Assembly: GCA_964427185.1 (NCBI GenBank)
Contig: CAYRSN010000006.1
Coordinates: 1-53,150 of the forward strand
Source: Sulfurivirga sp964427185
GTDB lineage: Bacteria > Pseudomonadota > Gammaproteobacteria > Thiomicrospirales > Thiomicrospiraceae
DNA: 53,150 nt
Reading direction: 5' to 3'
The translations under genes and the position numbers were made by a program. The notes beneath the pieces were generated by a model. That model saw only the letters and a program-made list of their open reading frames with translations. It searched no databases and had not been told where the DNA came from. This document shows, one piece after another, positions 8,105 to 16,518 of this stretch. Each line of letters begins with the position of its first letter. Position 1 is the stretch's first letter.

Positions 8105-8704
8105 TTATCGGCGAGTGTCTTGCTCGTTATAGATATCGTTATTGGCCAGAATAATCCGATCCGTTTCCGCCTCACTCAGTTTCGTATCTGAGCAGACAGC
8201 ATCGCCCAGAATATCTGCACGGATTTTCAGAGTCAATTTGGCCAGCTCATCCATAATATCTTCTGTTTCTTGCGCATCCAGCTCCAGATTCTGCAGATGG
8301 CGGCGATAGATTTCCAAAAAGTGATGATATTGTGCCAGCACATCGGCACTGGCTACAATGGCCAGTTTATGGGAAAGCATGCGCATGCGCAGCGCTTCGG
8401 TCGGATCAGTGCGACCTTTGAGCACCACCTGCTGAATATGATCCAGTAGCTCGAAGTAGATCTGGGTTTTCAAATCAAGAAACTTGGCACGCTCCTCTTT
8501 TTTTAGTTCTACTTCCGTCTGTTTGTTCAGCAGTAGCGCGGTAAGGGTGATGGTTACCAGTGTGCCCAGCACAATGAGCACCCATTCCTGACTGAAAGGC
8601 AGCTCATCGGTGACGCGATAGGCCAGGCGCAGGAAAATATAGCCTGCCACAAACAAGACCAGGGTCAGAATGCCCCAGAAAAGTCCTTCGTTTTTTATTT
8701 TCAT
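8105..8704 (-). CDS. Small integral membrane protein with cytoplasmic helical domain, unknown function
   Basis: 199 residues from ATG 8704 (AGGG about 6 bases upstream); an ATG 15 bases further upstream is possible. Two hydrophobic segments near the N terminus (about residues 9-30 and 43-60) are followed by a long charged, helix-forming region (NKQTEVELKKEERAKFLDLKTQI...). The C-terminal part has no motif that I recognise. The topology resembles a two-helix anchor with a cytoplasmic coiled-coil domain. It is divergent from coaBC by about 50 bases. Its stop lies 3 bases from the deaD -35 box, so deaD is transcribed separately. Confidence 0.7.
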   Translation of the reverse strand: MKIKNEGLFWGILTLVLFVAGYIFLRLAYRVTDELPFSQEWVLIVLGTLVTITLTALLLNKQTEVELKKEERAKFLDLKTQIYFELLDHIQQVVLKGRTDPTEALRMRMLSHKLAIVASADVLAQYHHFLEIYRRHLQNLELDAQETEDIMDELAKLTLKIRADILGDAVCSDTKLSEAETDRIILANNDIYNEQDTRR

Positions 8705-8756
8705 CGGAACCCTGTGCATTAAAATGTGGAGCTATTCTATTTCAGTGGGTAAGCGC

Positions 8757-10001
8757 ATGCGCATTATTCTCGGGATTACAGGCGGGATTGCAGCTTATAA
8801 AAGCATCCTGTTATTGCGTCTGCTAAAACAGGCCGGACATGAGGTGCAGGTGGTGCTGACTTCAGGGGCAACACAGTTTATTGCGCCCTTGACGCTGCAA
8901 GCACTCTCCAGTCGTCCGGTACGGGATGACCTGTTTGATCCTGCACAGGAAAATGCCATGGGGCATATTGAGCTGGCGCGCTGGGCGGAGGGGATTGTAG
9001 TGTCACCGGCTACAGCTGATTTCATGGCACGGTTGCGAGCCGGTATGGCCAACGACCTGCTCACCACACTTTGTCTGGCCACCGAAGCCCCTCTTGCGCT
9101 GGCACCAGCCATGAACCGCATCATGTGGTCAAACCCGGCTACGCAGGAGAATATGGCTGTACTGCAAACGCGTGGTATACATATTCTGCCGCCGGAAAGC
9201 GGTGAGCAGGCTTGCGGCGAGGTGGGTGAAGGGCGCATGATGGCACCAGAGGCTATTTTTTCCGCCCTTTTGGGGGAAAACGGCCTTTTTCTGTCCGCAC
9301 AAAAAAAACAATTTTCTCAAAAAAAGGGAGTTCCTTCCTGGTGGCAGAGTAAAAAGGTTATTCTGACAGCAGGCCCGACGGTAGAGCCTCTTGATCCGGT
9401 GCGCTATCTTGCCAATCGCAGCTCCGGGCGCATGGGTTTTGCCCTGGCAGAAGCCCTGGCTAAGGCAGGTGCGGAAGTGACATTGGTCAGTGGGCCAGTG
9501 ACACTGACAACACCTGAAGGCGTGCAACGGGTGGAGGTGGAAACCGCACAGGAGATGCTGGCTGCTGTAGAGCAGGCCTTGCCCGCAGATGTATTTATTG
9601 GTGCGGCAGCTGTGGCGGATTGGCGTGCTGCAAACCCTGCTGAACAGAAACTGAAAAAACAGGCAGGGCAGGAGCGTCTGGTGTTGGAGCTGGTGCGTAA
9701 TCCGGATATTTTGGCCACTGTGGCACGGCACACACAGCGCCCTGATCTTGTGATCGGCTTTGCCGCCGAAACCGAGCAGCTCAAGGCACATGCCCACAAG
9801 AAGCTTGTGGAAAAAGGTGCTGATATCATCGCTGCCAATGAGGTGGGACGGGATAAAGGATTTGGCGCACGGGACAATGCCCTGTGGCTGCTGCACCGCG
9901 ATGGTCGGGAAGTTTGCCTGCCACCGCAAGATAAACATACGCTGGCGGACAGAATGATTCAACAAATTGCACAATGGAGTCAGGATGAAACCGACCGTTG
10001 A
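8757..10001 (+). CDS. coaBC: Bifunctional phosphopantothenoylcysteine decarboxylase / phosphopantothenate-cysteine ligase
   Basis: About 414 residues, normal for CoaBC. The N-terminal FMN-dependent decarboxylase (CoaC) has GITGGIAAYKS, the substrate motif APAMNRIMW (about 118-126) and the flap Cys in GEQACGEVGEGRM. The C-terminal synthetase (CoaB) begins about VILTAGPTVEPLDPVRYLANRSSGRMG and includes IGFAAET and the KKLVEKGADIIAANEV region. It makes 4'-phosphopantetheine for coenzyme A. The linker (about residues 182-195) is unusually Lys/Gln-rich and encoded by two A-runs that form slippery heptamers (9302-9308, 9320-9326). The start is uncertain: in-frame ATG at 8724 and GTG at 8745 also exist. 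It overlaps dut by 17 bases. Confidence 0.92.
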   Translation: MRIILGITGGIAAYKSILLLRLLKQAGHEVQVVLTSGATQFIAPLTLQALSSRPVRDDLFDPAQENAMGHIELARWAEGIVVSPATADFMARLRAGMANDLLTTLCLATEAPLALAPAMNRIMWSNPATQENMAVLQTRGIHILPPESGEQACGEVGEGRMMAPEAIFSALLGENGLFLSAQKKQFSQKKGVPSWWQSKKVILTAGPTVEPLDPVRYLANRSSGRMGFALAEALAKAGAEVTLVSGPVTLTTPEGVQRVEVETAQEMLAAVEQALPADVFIGAAAVADWRAANPAEQKLKKQAGQERLVLELVRNPDILATVARHTQRPDLVIGFAAETEQLKAHAHKKLVEKGADIIAANEVGRDKGFGARDNALWLLHRDGREVCLPPQDKHTLADRMIQQIAQWSQDETDR

Positions 10002-10446
10002 ATACAAGATCATTGATAAACGATTAGGCAATGAGATTCCCCTGCCGCACTATGCGACAGCAGGGGCGGCGGGCATGGACTTGCGCGCCTGTATTGAGCA
10101 GCCGAAGGTGCTGCATCCGGGGCAGACGGAGCTGATCGGCACCGGGATTGCCATCTGGCTGAAAGATCCGGGTTATGTGGGCATTGTGGTGCCCCGCTCT
10201 GGGCTGGGGTATAAGCACGGCATTGTGCTGGGAAACCTGGTAGGAGTGATTGATTCAGACTATCAGGGGGAGATCAAGGTGCCCCTGTGGAACCGCACCG
10301 ACAAACCCTACACCATCGAAGTGGGTGAACGCATTGCCCAGTATATGGTCATACCTGTTTTACACCCTGAGTTTGTGCAGGTAGAGGCATTTTCCGATGC
10401 CAGTGAGCGGGGTGAGGGCGGTTTTGGCTCCACGGGCACAAAATAG
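9985..10446 (+). CDS. dut: dUTP diphosphatase (trimeric dUTPase)
   Basis: 153 residues, normal for trimeric dUTPase. The five motifs are visible: AGAAGMDLRA-type motif 1, PRSGLGYKHG (motif 2), GNLVGVIDSDYQGEIKV (motif 3, with the catalytic Asp), RIAQYMV (motif 4) and the C-terminal lid GGFGSTG (motif 5). It converts dUTP to dUMP, keeping uracil out of DNA and supplying thymidylate synthesis. ATG 9985 is preceded by GGAG at 9975-9978 and lies inside the end of coaBC. The coaBC-dut-algC-argB order is common in Gammaproteobacteria. Confidence 0.95.
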   Translation: MKPTVEYKIIDKRLGNEIPLPHYATAGAAGMDLRACIEQPKVLHPGQTELIGTGIAIWLKDPGYVGIVVPRSGLGYKHGIVLGNLVGVIDSDYQGEIKVPLWNRTDKPYTIEVGERIAQYMVIPVLHPEFVQVEAFSDASERGEGGFGSTGTK

Positions 10447-10456
10447 GAGAATTGAA

Positions 10457-11836
10457 ATGACAGTGGATAAGAATATCTTCCGCGCCTATGACATTCGCGG
10501 CATTGTGGGTGAAGGGTTGACCCCTGAGAGTGTTGAACTGATTGGCCGTGCCTTGGGCACAGAAGTGCGTGAGGCAGGCGAAGACACTTTGATTATCGGG
10601 CGGGATGGTCGTCTGTCCGGTCCGCAATTGAGCGAGGCACTGGCATGCGGCGCGCAGGCGGCTGGTGTGAATGTGATCGATCTGGGCTGTGTGACCACGC
10701 CCATGGTGTACTGGGCAGCAGCCAATACGCCGGGTGTGTCCAGCTGTGCGGCCATTACCGGTTCCCACAACCCGCCAGAATATAACGGCATCAAGATGAT
10801 GGTAGCGGGAGATACCCTCTCCGGCGAGCGGATTCAGGCGCTGCGGGAACGTATTGAGTGCAATGATTTTTCCACGGGCACCGGCACTTACACTCAAAAG
10901 GATATTGCCGCGGATTATCGTGCGGACATTGCGGAAAAAATCCAGCTGAAGCGCCCGCTGAAAGTGGTGGTGGATGCGGGCAATGGCGTAGCCGGTGCCT
11001 ATGCGCCGCAGGTGCTGCGCGCCATTGGCTGTGAAGTGATCGAGCTGTATTGCGATGTGGATGGCAACTTCCCTAACCATCACCCTGATCCTGCCAAGCC
11101 GAAAAATCTGGCAGACATGGTTGAGCGTGTCAAGGCGGAAGGCGCCGACCTGGGACTGGCCTTTGACGGAGATGGTGACCGCTGTGGCGTGGTGGATGAG
11201 CAAGGTAATATCCTCTATGCCGACCGGCAGATGATGCTCTATGCCTGTGATGTACTCAGCCGCCGACCTGGTGCCATGATTATTCATGACGTGAAGTGCA
11301 CCAGCCTGCTGGATCAGGAGATTGAGCGTTGCGGTGGCAAGCCGCTTATGTGGCGCACCGGGCACAGCTTTATCAAGAAAAAGATGAAGGAAACTGGTGC
11401 GGCGTTGGCAGGGGAGATGTCCGGGCATATTTTCTTTAATGAGCGCTGGTATGGCTTTGATGACGGTATCTACACCGCCGCGCGCATGTGCGAGATCATC
11501 GCCGCACAGGATGCGCTCGCCAGTGAAGTCTTTGCCTGCCTGCCCAACGCCTTCAACACCCCGGAGCTGGAGCTGAAGTTCGACACCTTTGGCGCGCACT
11601 TTGAGTTTATGGAAAAGCTCAAGGCCGTAGCGAATTTCCCGGATGGTAAGGTATTTGACCTGGATGGTATTCGTGTGGATTTTCCTGATGGCTGGGGATT
11701 GATCCGCCCCTCCAACACCACACCTGTGCTGGTCATTCGCTTTGAGGGTGATACACCGGAGGCGCTGGAAAACATTCAGCAGCGTTTCCGAGACTGGGTG
11801 CATGCTGTGGATACCACACTTAAACTGCCTTTCTGA
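10457..11836 (+). CDS. algC: Phosphomannomutase / phosphoglucomutase
   Basis: 459 residues of the alpha-D-phosphohexomutase family, the same size class as Pseudomonas AlgC. Domain signatures in order: FRAYDIRGIVGE at the N terminus, the phosphoserine loop TGSHNPPEYNGIK (about residue 105), the metal loop FDGDGDRCGVVDE (about 235-247), the sugar-specificity loop GEMSGHIFF (about 319) and the C-terminal phosphate-binding RPSNTTPVLVIRFEG. It interconverts hexose 1- and 6-phosphates for LPS, exopolysaccharide and glycogen precursors. ATG 10457 has AGGAGA 6 bases upstream. Its TGA overlaps the ATG of the downstream Fic remnant by one base. Confidence 0.93.
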   Translation: MTVDKNIFRAYDIRGIVGEGLTPESVELIGRALGTEVREAGEDTLIIGRDGRLSGPQLSEALACGAQAAGVNVIDLGCVTTPMVYWAAANTPGVSSCAAITGSHNPPEYNGIKMMVAGDTLSGERIQALRERIECNDFSTGTGTYTQKDIAADYRADIAEKIQLKRPLKVVVDAGNGVAGAYAPQVLRAIGCEVIELYCDVDGNFPNHHPDPAKPKNLADMVERVKAEGADLGLAFDGDGDRCGVVDEQGNILYADRQMMLYACDVLSRRPGAMIIHDVKCTSLLDQEIERCGGKPLMWRTGHSFIKKKMKETGAALAGEMSGHIFFNERWYGFDDGIYTAARMCEIIAAQDALASEVFACLPNAFNTPELELKFDTFGAHFEFMEKLKAVANFPDGKVFDLDGIRVDFPDGWGLIRPSNTTPVLVIRFEGDTPEALENIQQRFRDWVHAVDTTLKLPF

Positions 11837-12072
11837 TGAGCGATATTCTCATTTGCGAAAACGACCAGCGGCTTAAGGAAAACGCCCGTGAGCTGGAGCA
11901 GGCACTTGCGCTGGTGCGCAAGGCGGTGCATCTGCTGTATTTCATTGTCAAGCACCATCCATTTGTGGATGGCAGCAAGCGCAGTGCGGCCTTTCTGGTT
12001 GTGGACTTTCTGCATCGTAATGGCCGACTGTTCAACGCTCATCCGCCTGATTATGAATCTGTTGGCGGATAA
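11836..12072 (+). pseudogene. Fic/DOC-family remnant between algC and argB
   Basis: The 78-residue frame contains the core of a Fic domain: LLYFIVKHHPFVDGSKRSAAFLVVDFLHRNG, matching HPFx[D/E]GNxR except that the Asn is Ser. The N-terminal half of a Fic protein is absent. Immediately after NGRLFN the frame ends in unrelated residues, but the next frame reads IRLIMNLLAD, which resembles the C-terminal end of the Fic proteins that carry LLYFIIK-HPF. The simplest reading is a gene with a lost 5' part plus an internal deletion with frame change. The alternative, a functional mini-protein, is less likely because most of the AMPylation fold is missing. Confidence 0.65.
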
Positions 12073-12089
12073 TGAAAAGGATACCAACC

Positions 12090-13001
12090 ATGCGGATACA
12101 GGATATGAATATCAGTAAGGAAAAAGCCCGGCAGATCGCCTCGGTATTGTCCGAGGCGCTGCCCTATATTCAGCGTTTTGCCGGCAAGACCATTGTGGTG
12201 AAATACGGCGGCAACGCCATGATCGATGAAAAGCTGAAAAACAGCTTCGCCAGGGACATTGTGCTGATGAAGCTGGTGGGTATGAACCCGGTGGTGGTGC
12301 ATGGCGGCGGGCCGCAGATCGGCAAACTGCTGGAGCAGATCGGCAAGGAGAGTAAGTTTATCGACGGCATGCGCGTCACTGACCGGGAAACTATGGATGT
12401 GGTGGAAATGGTGCTCGGCGGGCTGGTGAATAAAGAGATCGTCAACCTCATCCACCAAAACGGCGGCAATGCCGTGGGGCTGACCGGTAAGGACGGCAAC
12501 CTCATCTGCGCCAAGCCTTTGAAAATCAAGCGCATGCGCCCGGAGCTGGATGCACCGGAGATCATCGACCTGGGGCATGTGGGCGAAGTGGAGCGCGTCA
12601 ATACTCGTGTGCTGGACATGCTGGTGGAAGATGACTTTATCCCCGTCATCGCGCCGGTGGGCGTGGGCAAGGATGGTGCCAGCTACAACATCAATGCCGA
12701 TCTGGTGGCGGGCAAGGTGGCCGAAGCCCTGCAGGCGGAAAAGCTCATGCTGCTGACCAACACGCCCGGTCTGCTGGATAAGGAAGGCAACCTGCTCACC
12801 GGGCTCAACAGCGAATCCGTGGCGCGGCTGATTGAGGATGGCACCATCTATGGCGGCATGCTGCCCAAGATCCAGTGTGCGCTGGATGCGGTGCACAATG
12901 GTGTCACCGCCGCCCATATTATTGACGGGCGGGTAGAGCATGCCGTCATGCTGGAAGTCTTTACCGACAAGGGTGTGGGCACATTGATTACGGCGGAATA
13001 A
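12090..13001 (+). CDS. argB: Acetylglutamate kinase
   Basis: About 303 residues of the amino-acid kinase family: VVKYGGNAM near the N terminus (phosphate-binding Lys), VVHGGGPQIG, MVLGGLVNKEIV, NINADLVAGKVA and the C-terminal GGMLPKIQCALDAV. It phosphorylates N-acetylglutamate in the second step of arginine synthesis. Three in-frame ATGs (12072, 12090, 12105) are possible; 12090 has AAGGA about 8 bases upstream, and 12105 would give the more usual length of about 298. It is followed 3 bases later by the tauE-like gene. Confidence 0.93.
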   Translation: MRIQDMNISKEKARQIASVLSEALPYIQRFAGKTIVVKYGGNAMIDEKLKNSFARDIVLMKLVGMNPVVVHGGGPQIGKLLEQIGKESKFIDGMRVTDRETMDVVEMVLGGLVNKEIVNLIHQNGGNAVGLTGKDGNLICAKPLKIKRMRPELDAPEIIDLGHVGEVERVNTRVLDMLVEDDFIPVIAPVGVGKDGASYNINADLVAGKVAEALQAEKLMLLTNTPGLLDKEGNLLTGLNSESVARLIEDGTIYGGMLPKIQCALDAVHNGVTAAHIIDGRVEHAVMLEVFTDKGVGTLITAE

Positions 13002-13004
13002 GCC

Positions 13005-13775
13005 GTGGATTTCTGGCAGGAACAGCTGCTGCTATTTGCCGTCTCGCTGGCGGCTAATTTCTTTTCCGCGCTGGCAGGTGGTGGAGCAGGGCTGCTGCAG
13101 CTGCCGGCGCTGCTGTTTCTGGGGCTGCCTTTTGCAGTGGCATTGGCCACCCACAAGGTAGCAAGTGTTTTTTTAGGGCTGGGGGCGACGGCGCGGCATC
13201 TGCAATCCAGTCAGTATGACTGGCGTTTTGCAGGCTTTATTCTGGCCACAGGTGTACCCGGTGTAACGACAGGCGCGCTGATTATCCTGAGTATTCCTGA
13301 TCATATCTCTCAGCTGGCGCTGGGCGTGCTTACGCTGGGCTTAGGCATTTACTCTACCATTAAACCGCAGCTGGGGCTGGAAGCACGCCCGGCACATCGT
13401 GATGTTCAAGGCATGCTGATAGGTGGCGGGGTGTTGTTTATGATTGGTGCGCTGAATGGTTCGCTTACCTCAGGTACGGGGCTGTTTGTCACCCTATGGC
13501 TGGTGCGTTGGTTCGGGTTGGATTATAAGACAGCGGTAAGTTACACGCTGATTCTGGTAGGCATTGTCTGGAATGGAACAGGTGCACTGACACTGGGGTT
13601 GCAGGGGGCGATTCGATGGGATTGGCTGCCGGCTTTGATTGCGGGCTCGCTTATTGGCGGCTATCTTGGTGCGCACTGGTCGATTGTAAAAGGCAGCCGT
13701 CTGGTCAAGCGGACATTTGAGGCGGTGACGATTTTGACAGGCATTGCGTTAATTGTGCGTTCAGTGGCAGCCTGA
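13005..13775 (+). CDS. TauE/SafE family membrane permease (sulfite/organosulfonate exporter type)
   Basis: 256 residues starting at GTG 13005. About eight hydrophobic segments are seen in the two-repeat TauE/SafE layout, with the Gly/Ala-rich SALAGGGAGLLQLPAL near the N terminus and a matching GALNGSLTSGTGLFVTLWLV in the second half. Some family members export sulfite or organosulfonates; others have different substrates, so sulfite is only a guess, though attractive in a presumed sulfur oxidiser. It is last in the coaBC-argB unit and its end overlaps msrA convergently by 15 bases. Confidence 0.82.
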   Translation: MDFWQEQLLLFAVSLAANFFSALAGGGAGLLQLPALLFLGLPFAVALATHKVASVFLGLGATARHLQSSQYDWRFAGFILATGVPGVTTGALIILSIPDHISQLALGVLTLGLGIYSTIKPQLGLEARPAHRDVQGMLIGGGVLFMIGALNGSLTSGTGLFVTLWLVRWFGLDYKTAVSYTLILVGIVWNGTGALTLGLQGAIRWDWLPALIAGSLIGGYLGAHWSIVKGSRLVKRTFEAVTILTGIALIVRSVAA

Positions 13776-14231
13776 GCGGATATCCCGTTTGGCAAAATAT
13801 TTCTGGTGGTACTCTTCGGCCGGACAAAAGGTTTCTGCCGGGGCAATTTGAGTAACAATTGCTTTGGAAAACTTGGGAGTCCAGCGCTGTATGGCCAGTT
13901 CAGCCAGTTTGCGTTGGGATTCACAGGTATAGAAGATAGCACTACGGTATTGGCTGCCGATATCCGGTCCCTGGCGGTTGAGCTGGGTAGGATCGTGCAT
14001 TTGAAAAAACTGATCTATCAGAAAACCATAGTCCACTTGCTGTGGATCGAATATCACCTTGACGGTTTCCGCATGGCCTGTGGTGCCGCTGCATACCTGT
14101 TGATAGGTGGGATGAGGAATGTTTCCGCCCATATAACCCACTTCTGTCTCCAACACACCTGGAATCTGATCGAAACGATGCTGCACGCCCCAGAAGCAGC
14201 CAGCAGCAAAATAAGCGGTTTCAGTAGTCAT
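13761..14231 (-). CDS. msrA: Peptide methionine (S)-S-oxide reductase MsrA
   Basis: 156 residues with the catalytic GCFWG motif (Cys at about residue 12) and the following VGYMGG, YQQVCSGTTGHAE and DPTQLNRQGPDIGSQYRS segments, all diagnostic of MsrA. It reduces the S epimer of methionine sulfoxide in proteins, using thioredoxin. It is the last gene of the long minus-strand run and lies 4 bases downstream of nnr. Confidence 0.95.
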   Translation of the reverse strand: MTTETAYFAAGCFWGVQHRFDQIPGVLETEVGYMGGNIPHPTYQQVCSGTTGHAETVKVIFDPQQVDYGFLIDQFFQMHDPTQLNRQGPDIGSQYRSAIFYTCESQRKLAELAIQRWTPKFSKAIVTQIAPAETFCPAEEYHQKYFAKRDIRSGCH

Positions 14232-14235
14232 GATC

Positions 14236-15681
14236 TTATCCTGTTAACTGTTGAATAAAAGGTAGCAGTTGCTGTGGCTGCAAGCCACGTTGCCCCAGCT
14301 GTGCTGCTGCCAGGTCTCCTGCTTTGGCATGGAGGCAGACGCCGGTTTTTGCAGCTTCCATGTGTGGAAGCCCCTGTGCCAGCAGGCTGGTAATAATGCC
14401 AGCCAGTACATCGCCCATACCGCCGGTGGCCATGCCGCTGTTTCCATGCCGGCAGATAAATATCTCTTGTCCGTTGTCAATAAGGGTGCCCGCTCCTTTG
14501 AGCACCACTACGCCGCCATAACGTTGTTGCAGTTTGCGGGCAGCGCTGAGGCGGTCGGCCTGTATCTCTGCCGTAGTGCAGCCCAGCAGGCGAGCGGCTT
14601 CACCCGGATGCGGGGTGAGGATCCAGTTCTCTCTTCGCTGAGGCGTTTGAGCCAGCAGATTGAGTCCGTCTGCATCTACTACACAGGGGGGATCGCTTGT
14701 CAGAACGGCATGCAGCATCTCATGTGCAGCAGCATCCTGCCCTAAACCGGGGCCGATACCGACAGCATCGCTCTGCTTCAAAGCCACTTCGAGTGACTGT
14801 GGAGTCAGTATGGCAGGGTTATGCAGGGGAAGTTGCTCGGTACTGGTGGGGCTGAAGGCTTTAACCAGTCCGGCACCTGTTGCAAGCGCACTATCACAGC
14901 TGAGCATCAGCGCTCCCAGCATACCTTGGGCACCGCCTATAAGCGTGGTGCGGCCGGCAGAGCCTTTGTGCATGTGAGCGGTGCGTGCCGGTAGGGTACA
15001 GTCGGACAATGTCATCAGGCGGGCAACAGGTGTCAGCTGAGCATAGGCTTTTTCGGGCACACCCAGGGTATTGAAATGAAGCTGGCCGCAGACTTCCCGA
15101 CCAGCTTCCATGTGTAGCCCCACTTTATGGCCGATAAAGGTGACGGTGTGGTCGGCGCGTATGGCGGTGCCCAGTATCTGGCCGCTGTCAGCATGCAGAC
15201 CGGAAGGAATATCCAGCGCCAGCACCGGTTTGCCGCTGGCATTGATGGTCTCAATGGCGGTTTTAATGTTTCCTTCAATGGCTCGATCCAATCCGGTGCC
15301 GAAGATAGCATCGACGATGACATCACTTTCTGCCAGTGCGGCTTCGGAAAAAGGCAGCCCGCCCAGTCCCAGATCGGAAAGCTCATGGAGCATGGTGAGT
15401 GCATCACTGCGGATTTTGTGGGTAGATCCCAACTGCAGTACCTCAACCTCCAGCCCTGCCAGATAGGCATACTGCGCCAGCGCAAAACCGTCACCACCGT
15501 TGTTACCCACGCCACAGACTACAGTTACATGGCGAGCCTGTGGAAAGTGGCTTTGCAGCACCTCAAAGGCGAAAAAAGCCGCTCGCTTCATCAGCAAAAT
15601 GCCCGGTATGCCGTATTGTTCGATCGCAATACGATCCAGCTGGCGGCTCTGCGCAGCGTTGTAGAGATTTAATACAGCCAT
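14236..15681 (-). CDS. nnr: Bifunctional NAD(P)H-hydrate epimerase / ADP-dependent NAD(P)H-hydrate dehydratase
   Basis: 481 residues from ATG 15681. The N-terminal YjeF_N epimerase domain (about 1-210) contains VCGVGNNGGDGFALA and DAIFGTGLDR. The C-terminal ribokinase-fold dehydratase (about 230-480) contains HKGSAGRTTLIGGAQGMLGA, ADGLNLLA, LTPHPGEAARLLG and the nucleotide loop GNSGMATGGMGDVLAG. The enzyme repairs hydrated NADH and NADPH. A longer frame extends upstream but would lie inside uppP; the chosen start overlaps the uppP stop by 13 bases, consistent with coupling. Confidence 0.92.
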   Translation of the reverse strand: MAVLNLYNAAQSRQLDRIAIEQYGIPGILLMKRAAFFAFEVLQSHFPQARHVTVVCGVGNNGGDGFALAQYAYLAGLEVEVLQLGSTHKIRSDALTMLHELSDLGLGGLPFSEAALAESDVIVDAIFGTGLDRAIEGNIKTAIETINASGKPVLALDIPSGLHADSGQILGTAIRADHTVTFIGHKVGLHMEAGREVCGQLHFNTLGVPEKAYAQLTPVARLMTLSDCTLPARTAHMHKGSAGRTTLIGGAQGMLGALMLSCDSALATGAGLVKAFSPTSTEQLPLHNPAILTPQSLEVALKQSDAVGIGPGLGQDAAAHEMLHAVLTSDPPCVVDADGLNLLAQTPQRRENWILTPHPGEAARLLGCTTAEIQADRLSAARKLQQRYGGVVVLKGAGTLIDNGQEIFICRHGNSGMATGGMGDVLAGIITSLLAQGLPHMEAAKTGVCLHAKAGDLAAAQLGQRGLQPQQLLPFIQQLTG

Positions 15682-16433
15682 AGCAGCAACACTCCGAAGG
15701 CGATGCGATACCAGCCAAAGGCACGAAATGTAAAACGATCCAAAAAGCTTAGGAATAGTTTCATCGTCAGCCATGCGGTGACAAAAGCGACGGCAAAACC
15801 GATGGCCAGCATGCTCCAGCCCGTTTGGTTGAAATCTTCATAGTGTTTGAGCAAGTCAAATCCACTGGCGGCAGCCAGCACAGGCAGTGCCAGCAGAAAG
15901 GAAAACTCTGCTGCGGTTTTGCGATCCAGCCCTACGGCCATGGCGCCTACGATGGACGCACCGGCACGGCTGGTGCCCGGAATGAGAGCGAAGGCCTGTG
16001 CGATACCGATCCAGAAGGCCTGACGGAAGCTGATGGCCTCTATATCGCTGGTACGGTGTGTGGACTCCTTGTAGAAGGCTTCCATAATAAGAAAAATAAT
16101 ACCGCCCACAATAAACATCCAGGCAACCGTTTCAATGGTAAACAGCGCTTTAATCTGTTGATGAAACAGCAGCCCCAGCAAACCAATGGGAATAAATGCC
16201 AGTGCAACTTTAAGCCAGAGGCTGAAATGGTTCAGGGAAAACTTATCCCGATAATGGCTGACCACTGCGAGAATAGCAGCCAGCTGGATAATCACCTTAA
16301 AAGCTTTATTTTCAGCGCCCTGATCCAGCCCCATCCAGTCGGCCACAATGATCAGGTGCCCGGTGGAAGAGATGGGCAGAAATTCAGTGAGCCCTTCAAT
16401 CAGCCCCAGTATGACGGCGTGTAGAATTTCCAT
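15669..16433 (-). CDS. uppP: Undecaprenyl-diphosphate phosphatase
   Basis: 254 residues, with about eight transmembrane segments and both conserved motifs of the BacA/UppP family: GLTEFLPISSTGHLI near the N terminus and PGTSRAGASI (about residues 156-165) in the second half. It recycles undecaprenyl pyrophosphate to the phosphate at the inner membrane for peptidoglycan and other cell-envelope polymers. A good ribosome-binding site (AAGGAG) precedes ATG 16433. An 85-base gap with a repeated hairpin element separates it from the upstream methyltransferase gene. Confidence 0.94.
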   Translation of the reverse strand: MEILHAVILGLIEGLTEFLPISSTGHLIIVADWMGLDQGAENKAFKVIIQLAAILAVVSHYRDKFSLNHFSLWLKVALAFIPIGLLGLLFHQQIKALFTIETVAWMFIVGGIIFLIMEAFYKESTHRTSDIEAISFRQAFWIGIAQAFALIPGTSRAGASIVGAMAVGLDRKTAAEFSFLLALPVLAAASGFDLLKHYEDFNQTGWSMLAIGFAVAFVTAWLTMKLFLSFLDRFTFRAFGWYRIAFGVLLLWLY

Positions 16434-16453
16434 AATACTCCTTATAAAGTACT

Positions 16454-16487
16454 AAAGGGGGTCTCCCCCTTTTTTAAAAATTGAAAA
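16454..16487 (+). repeat. GC hairpin element, copy 1 of 2
   Basis: AAAGGGGG (16454-16461), loop TCT, CCCCCTTT (16465-16472), then T-run, TTAAAA and TTGAAAA. A closely similar block in the same orientation is at 30692-30728. Read on the plus strand it looks like an intrinsic terminator, yet here all neighbouring genes are on the minus strand. Confidence 0.6.
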
Positions 16488-16518
16488 ATTTTGCGTCATG
16501 TAGAAAAAGTGCCTTATT

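Noticed and set aside
10349..11803. Long open frame on the minus strand opposite algC
   Set aside because: A shadow frame of a GC-biased gene; it has no family features, and the plus-strand algC is unambiguous.
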